Source of the DNA: Sphingomonas sp. NFR04
GTDB lineage: Bacteria; Pseudomonadota; Alphaproteobacteria; Sphingomonadales; Sphingomonadaceae
NCBI RefSeq assembly: GCF_900114095.1
Contig: NZ_FORV01000004.1
Span: 458,473-522,472 of the forward strand
Reading direction: 5' to 3'
DNA: 64,000 nucleotides
The position numbers and the translations under genes are program-made. Shown piece after piece: positions 60,002-64,000 of this stretch (positions within the stretch are counted from its first letter, which is position 1; each line of letters starts with the position of its first letter). Under the pieces are notes generated by a model that was given only the letters and a program-made list of their open reading frames with translations, was not told the origin of the DNA and searched no databases.

Positions 60002-61120
60002 TCAGCCCTTTTTGAACAGGCTAGCGAGGTCCGGAGTAAAGCTCGCGTGGAGCGGAAGCAGGCCTGCCCCGACGGCCCCGGCGGCTGCGCCCAGCGCGCC
60101 CGTTCGAATCTCCGGCGCAAAGAAGTCCGGCGGCGCGTCGGTGGAGAAGTGGCTTCGCAGCCCATCCGCGATCGTTTCGAGGCTGGAGAGATCGAGCGAG
60201 CCATCGATGATGACGGCTTCGAGGTCGAGCAGGCTGTTCGCACTGGTCACGGCGAAGGCAAGCGCTTCGATGCATTGTTCGATCCAGGCCAAACGTGCAT
60301 CGGCGGCAGCTTCCTGGCCGAGCGCGTAGAGGGATGCGCGGTGGACCAGAAAATCGCTCTTGCCCGCCGCGCAGACCGGCATCGACGCAAGCGCGCCTGC
60401 GTTGCCGTGCCGACCTTGATGCACCCGACCGCCCAGCACTAAACCGCCACCGACAAACGTACCGATGTTGATCGCCAGGAAGTCCTGGAGGTCGACGCCC
60501 GCGCCGCAGAGCAACTGCGCCAGCGCGGCGGCATTCCCATCGTTTTCGAAGAAGACCGGCCACCCGAACCCGGCCTGGAGCCTATCGGCAACATCCGCGC
60601 GGCGCCACGCATCGGCCTGATCCGCCGAAAGTCCGAGTTCATCGCGCCATTCGCCCAGGAACCATGGCATCGCAATGCCAATACCCATCAGCACCTCGGC
60701 GTTCAGCAGGTTGCCAGACGCAAGCTGCTCGTCGATGAAATGCTCCACGTGTCGAACAACGGTGTTGATCGACGGGAAGCTGTCCGCGTGGCGGCAGACT
60801 GCCTTCCGGTCGCCATCGAAGTCGAGCAGCACGATTGTCGTGTCGCCGCGTCCGACCTCCACGCCCACCGTGTATCCCCGCTTGCCGTTGATACGATAAA
60901 TTGTCGCAGGTTGCCCCATGCCGCCGGTGCGCTTGGCCGCCTGAAATAATAGGCCTTCCTCTTCCAGCTCATCCACGATCCGTACAACTGCCTGAGGAGA
61001 TAGCGCTGTCATCCGCGCGAGTTCGGCTTTCGAAGCCCCATTCATACGGCGCACGGCTGCCAAAATGAGGCGCTGGTTGTATCGCCGCATGCCACCAGCG
61101 TTCGTGCCTTTGCGCATCAT
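60002..61120 (-). CDS. ROK-family transcriptional repressor (NagC/XylR type)
   Basis: The protein of about 372 residues has an N-terminal winged HTH (LAAVRRMNGASKAELARMTALSPQAVVRIVDELE) followed by a ROK sugar-binding domain with VGVEVGRGDTTIVLLDFDG and INIGTFVGGGLVLGG. The zinc cluster is degenerate: around the expected C-x-C-x4-C position only PVCAAGK is seen. It is encoded upstream of, and in the same direction as, the fructan operon. It probably represses that operon until fructose or a fructo-oligosaccharide binds. The start at 61120 is one of two adjacent ATGs. Confidence 0.88.
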   Translation of the reverse strand: MMRKGTNAGGMRRYNQRLILAAVRRMNGASKAELARMTALSPQAVVRIVDELEEEGLLFQAAKRTGGMGQPATIYRINGKRGYTVGVEVGRGDTTIVLLDFDGDRKAVCRHADSFPSINTVVRHVEHFIDEQLASGNLLNAEVLMGIGIAMPWFLGEWRDELGLSADQADAWRRADVADRLQAGFGWPVFFENDGNAAALAQLLCGAGVDLQDFLAINIGTFVGGGLVLGGRVHQGRHGNAGALASMPVCAAGKSDFLVHRASLYALGQEAAADARLAWIEQCIEALAFAVTSANSLLDLEAVIIDGSLDLSSLETIADGLRSHFSTDAPPDFFAPEIRTGALGAAAGAVGAGLLPLHASFTPDLASLFKKG

Positions 61121-61452
61121 ATGCAAACAGGATCCTCTTCTTCCGACCCTCGTACACCCCTTGAAGCCTCTTCACAGCCTGAGTTTTACCTGGGATTTCG
61201 TGCCACGGATCCGACCGCAGGTAAGTTCTCGGGCCCGATACGCTGGTCTCGCCGAGGCCTCAGCAACCGCTGCCCGCCCTACAACCGATTCAGGGGAATG
61301 AGGCGCGAGTAGGCCCAACCGCTAGGGTCGCTTTCGGAGCTTGCGGACATTCAAGCGTCGATCGAGGAATGGCTTGAGCTGGTCGGATGCTGCCTCCCTT
61401 GCTGGCCTCATGCTCAGCCGACTCCGGAGCACGGCTTCCGCCAAATCGGCCG

Positions 61453-62757
61453 TCAAAGATTTCTCCGCGTTCGCTGCCGCACGATGTCGGCGGAGCCGGC
61501 ATATAGAGGCTTGGAGATCTCGGCAGGCGCCTTCCATTCTCGAAGGAGATCGAGGGGATCCTGATAACCGATCAGGTTTCGGGCAAGGCTGACCCGCTCC
61601 AACACGTTCGTTCGGGCTTCGCTGGGCAGTGTTGCTGCGCGTTGCTCCGCTTGGGAGAAGAATTGCTCGATCTCCATCACCCTCGACCATCGCTGGATAG
61701 CGCTTTGCAGGGTTGCCAGGCTTTCCTCGTGTGATTTGGCGATGTTGCGTTCGTCCTCGCGGCGGCGGCATTTCTCCTGTTCCTCCAGCCATGCGCGGTG
61801 TCGGATCTCGGCCCGACGCGCGGCTTCCTCTGCCATTTCGATCAGCTTGCGCTTCTGCGCCAGCACGGCTTTGACGATGGCCTCGGGGGAGAGCGGTGCT
61901 GTCTGATCCTCCGATTCCTGCCAGCTTTGCGACCAGTCGATGGCAGAGTCTGCTGCATAGGCGACGATTCGGAGCCGACCCGACGGCACATCCTCGAATG
62001 TTGTCCAGCCGGAACCGTGCGACCGCTCCAGGCGTGCGGCAAGCTCGGGGCTGTCTCGAACGAACCCGTTGTTCGTGTAGCGCATTTTGACGTGCTCGGT
62101 CATTTCGAGAACGATGAGGCCGATGCCCACCCCGTCTGTCTGAACGAGTGTGGGTCGATCCGGCCGCCATGGCTGCGGACACGGGTCGTACTGCCGTCCC
62201 TTTATCGGTGCCTCTCTGGGGTCGATCTGCAGGCGGCGGGCGGCAGAATTGAGCCCGCTGAGTACTACGTGGTGACCAGCCTCCTCGAAGGCATTGTACA
62301 GAGCATTCGCCAGCAGCAGCCCACGATCGAGCGCTGCGGAGGAGGTGCGCAGGTCGGGCAGGGCGCGTTTATACGGTCGGAGAAAGCCATCATCCCTGGT
62401 CGGGCGGCTATTCAGGAATTGTGCCTTCGTGCCGCGCAGGAGCGCGTGCATGGCCGGAGGCGTCTTGTTGCCGGTTATCGCCTTTTTCCTAAGTGTGCGG
62501 GCGTCGGGTCGCGCCTTGGGGAGGGGCATGCCGTCGCCGGTCCATGTGGTGGGCTGTCCTTCCACCGCTGCGGGTAGCGGCGGGACAGGATCGACTTTGC
62601 CGAGCTCGAGGCGTGCCCAGTGGCCCTGCGCCGGCCTTGGTACGCCCATTGCGGTGCAGATCTGTACCAGCTTGCCGTAGGAGATGCCGAGCTGTGCCGA
62701 GACCTTGGTCATCGGCATCGCCCAGATAAGGCGGTAGAGTTCCTCACGCGTGACCAT
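61453..62757 (-). CDS. mobile-element-associated protein of unknown function with N-terminal HTH-like segment
   Basis: The 434-residue protein begins with TREELYRLIWAMPMTKVSAQLGISYGKLVQICTAMGVPRPAQGHWARL, an HTH-like block that recurs in hypothetical proteins of conjugative and integrative elements. The middle (LQTDGVGIGLIVLEMTEHVKM, SPELAARLERSHGSG) is not recognised. Residues of about 300-390 are strongly charged and probably form a coiled coil (EEAARRAEIRHRAWLEEQEK). GGAG precedes the ATG. With ArdC just downstream on the other strand, it marks the edge of a mobile element. DNA binding is inferred from the N-terminus only. Confidence 0.65.
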   Translation of the reverse strand: MVTREELYRLIWAMPMTKVSAQLGISYGKLVQICTAMGVPRPAQGHWARLELGKVDPVPPLPAAVEGQPTTWTGDGMPLPKARPDARTLRKKAITGNKTPPAMHALLRGTKAQFLNSRPTRDDGFLRPYKRALPDLRTSSAALDRGLLLANALYNAFEEAGHHVVLSGLNSAARRLQIDPREAPIKGRQYDPCPQPWRPDRPTLVQTDGVGIGLIVLEMTEHVKMRYTNNGFVRDSPELAARLERSHGSGWTTFEDVPSGRLRIVAYAADSAIDWSQSWQESEDQTAPLSPEAIVKAVLAQKRKLIEMAEEAARRAEIRHRAWLEEQEKCRRREDERNIAKSHEESLATLQSAIQRWSRVMEIEQFFSQAEQRAATLPSEARTNVLERVSLARNLIGYQDPLDLLREWKAPAEISKPLYAGSADIVRQRTRRNL

Positions 62758-63499
62758 GTGCCGCTCCGTTGCGATCCAACCTGCCGTTTCGCCAGTGCTG
62801 TGGTGGTCCTAGCGCCTTGGCCAGACGGATCTGAATGGGCCTGAGGCTATTCGTGTTCGGCCGCGCCTTTTGATCGACAGGCGGCTTGGTGGACCATGCT
62901 GGGCGTCTCACGCCAGCGGCGTGATTGCGCTCGCACGCCGCTGCGCGGCGCCGAGTCGGGCTGGCCGTATCGGCCCTTCGGGTTTTGATCGCGGACGCAG
63001 GGCCGATCCTGCGGATCGGCGGCCGGCAGGTGCCGGCAGCGGAACGCGGGTGCGGTGCGCGCGCTGGCGCACGCCTGCGGCGACACCAGGGCGCGCAGGT
63101 TGTCGGTGCCCGCGTGGCACACTTGCCCGGGCGGGAGGCACGGGCGGCGGCTGGCGCACGTGCTGGCGCGCGCACGCCGCCCGCGCGTCCCGCCCGGTCG
63201 CAAGGGTGCGGTTCTTGTCCGGGCGCCGCTGGCGCCCGGCAGCGCGGTCGCGCTGAAAGGATGGTCGCCGCGCTGAGGCGCGGCGGCGTTGGTGCGCCGG
63301 CACGCGGAAAGGGCGGGGGGAGCGTCGCTTCCCTGTAGGCCTGCCGCGGCATGCCGCAAGCCGGGCGGTGCCCGGCTCCTCCACTCCGTTACGGCCCTGC
63401 GGGTGCGGCCTGCCTCTGACGGCAGGACTGCCGGTTCGCTCCTGCCGCTCCCCCCGCCCTTCCGGCGCCGGTTGCGGTGTTTGGAAAGGAGTAGAACCA
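62758..63499. other. hairpin-rich GC-rich non-coding region upstream of ardC
   Basis: About 740 bp hold no supported gene; the long frames here are products of extreme GC content. Several perfect hairpins are visible: CAGCGGCGTG/CACGCCGCTG (62914-62943), GCCGATCC/GGATCGGC (63002-63020) and CCGGGCGCC/GGCGCCCGG (63219-63239), with more near 63360-63440. The region could be a transfer origin, a single-strand origin or a structured leader of ardC. None of these is proven. Confidence 0.5.
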
Positions 63500-64000
63500 T
63501 GGGTGTCAGGAGTGAGAACCGTACCAGCCTCTATGCCGAGGTGACGGATCGGGTGATTGCCGAGCTGGAGAAGGGACGGCTGCCCTGGGTGCAGCCTTGG
63601 GATGCTGCGGCATGTGGGTGCGCGATGCCGGCCAATGCGGTGACCGGGCGGCGCTATTCGGGAATCAATGTGCTGATCCTCTGGGCGGCGGTGATCGAGG
63701 GACGCTATGCCTCGCAGCGCTGGCTGACCTTTCGGCAGGCGCTGGCGGCGGGCGGGAACGTGCGGCGTGGCGAGCGTGGGACGACGATCTGCTATGCGGA
63801 TCGCTTCACGCCGAAGGATGAGGCCGAGCGGGCGCGCGACGAGGACCGCGAGGCGCGGCAGCTGGCGTTCCTCAAGCGCTTCACCGTGTTCAACGTCGAC
63901 CAGTGCGAGGGGCTGCCCGAGCGGCTCACGGCGGTGGAGTATGCCGGGCCGGTGACCGAGGCCGACCGGATCCCGGCTGCGCATGCGCTTATGGAAGCGT
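63500..64000 (+). CDS. ardC: ArdC-type antirestriction protein, 5' part (runs off the window)
   Basis: An ATG at 63500 with AAGGAG eight bases upstream opens a frame that runs to the window edge (167 codons seen). The residues SLYAEVTDRVIAELEKG, LPWVQPW, NAVTGRRYSGINVLILW and FTVFNVDQCEGLP are those of the ArdC N-terminal ssDNA-binding domain found in conjugative plasmids and integrative elements. The C-terminal zincin-like domain lies outside the window. ArdC protects incoming single-stranded DNA from restriction, so it marks a mobile element to the right. Confidence 0.9.

Noticed and set aside
63219..63239. The CCGGGCGCC/GGCGCCCGG hairpin as a transcription terminator
   Set aside because: No T-run follows on either strand and no gene ends nearby.
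62758..63499. Long Arg/Ala/Pro-rich open frames on both strands before ardC
   Set aside because: They come from extreme GC content in a hairpin-rich non-coding stretch. None has a family resemblance or a start with a ribosome-binding site.

Overview
The window looks like a chromosomal segment of a GC-rich alphaproteobacterium of the sphingomonad type (Sphingomonas, Sphingobium or Novosphingobium). The inference rests on high GC throughout, five TonB-dependent receptors (TBDTs) in 64 kb, paired FAD-dependent 'tryptophan halogenase' genes beside a sugar-type TBDT, a DUF6607 gene beside a heme-type TBDT, and frequent 4-nt start/stop overlaps. No rRNA, intact tRNA or CRISPR array was seen.

Region 1 (1-13 kb). 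An incomplete AraC-type regulator and an SDR come first, then a YcaQ-type DNA glycosylase. An eight-gene minus-strand operon (10263 to 2745) follows: aldo/keto reductase, sulfonate-type ABC importer (SsuA, SsuC, SsuB), nitroreductase, SsuD-like FMNH2 monooxygenase, SoxC-like molybdenum sulfite dehydrogenase and c-type cytochrome. A TBDT is divergent to it. Together they could take up an organosulfonate, desulfonate it and oxidise the released sulfite.

Region 2 (13.1-39.5 kb). This is the most interesting part: a catabolic island bounded by two ~112-bp direct repeats (13132-13243 and 39357-39469) and centred on a LacI-family regulator (19348-20400). Seven copies of one palindrome, core TGCATTCGAATGCA, sit in front of nearly every transcription unit of the island and nowhere else that I noticed. 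The regulon covers an MFS permease, an NTF2-like protein, an alpha/beta hydrolase, a bicupin, two HisD-family dehydrogenases, a TBDT, an amidase, an HpcH/HpaI-type aldolase, an SDR, a zinc alcohol dehydrogenase, an aldehyde dehydrogenase, a second TBDT with two flavin-dependent halogenase-family proteins and a JmjC-like cupin, and a secreted GH13 alpha-glucosidase. I do not recognise the pathway. It looks like import and stepwise oxidation of a polyhydroxylated, probably alpha-glucosylated or amide-containing substrate.

Region 3 (39.5-51 kb). This accessory stretch is peppered with a dispersed intergenic repeat. It holds a MerR regulator with a CueR-like Cys loop beside a methyltransferase, an unfamiliar three-gene operon that includes a HEPN-like RNxxxH motif, a heme-type TBDT with DUF6607, and a small operon of siderophore-interacting protein and O-methyltransferase facing an AraC regulator.

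Region 4 (51-61 kb). A fructan utilisation locus: lipoprotein GH32, TBDT, secreted GH32, sugar MFS permease and ROK-family kinase, with a separate ROK-family repressor and a 27-bp inverted repeat that is a good candidate operator.

Region 5 (61-64 kb). A mobile-element boundary: an unfamiliar protein with an N-terminal HTH-like segment, about 740 bp of hairpin-rich non-coding DNA, and the 5' part of an ArdC-type antirestriction gene cut off by the window edge.
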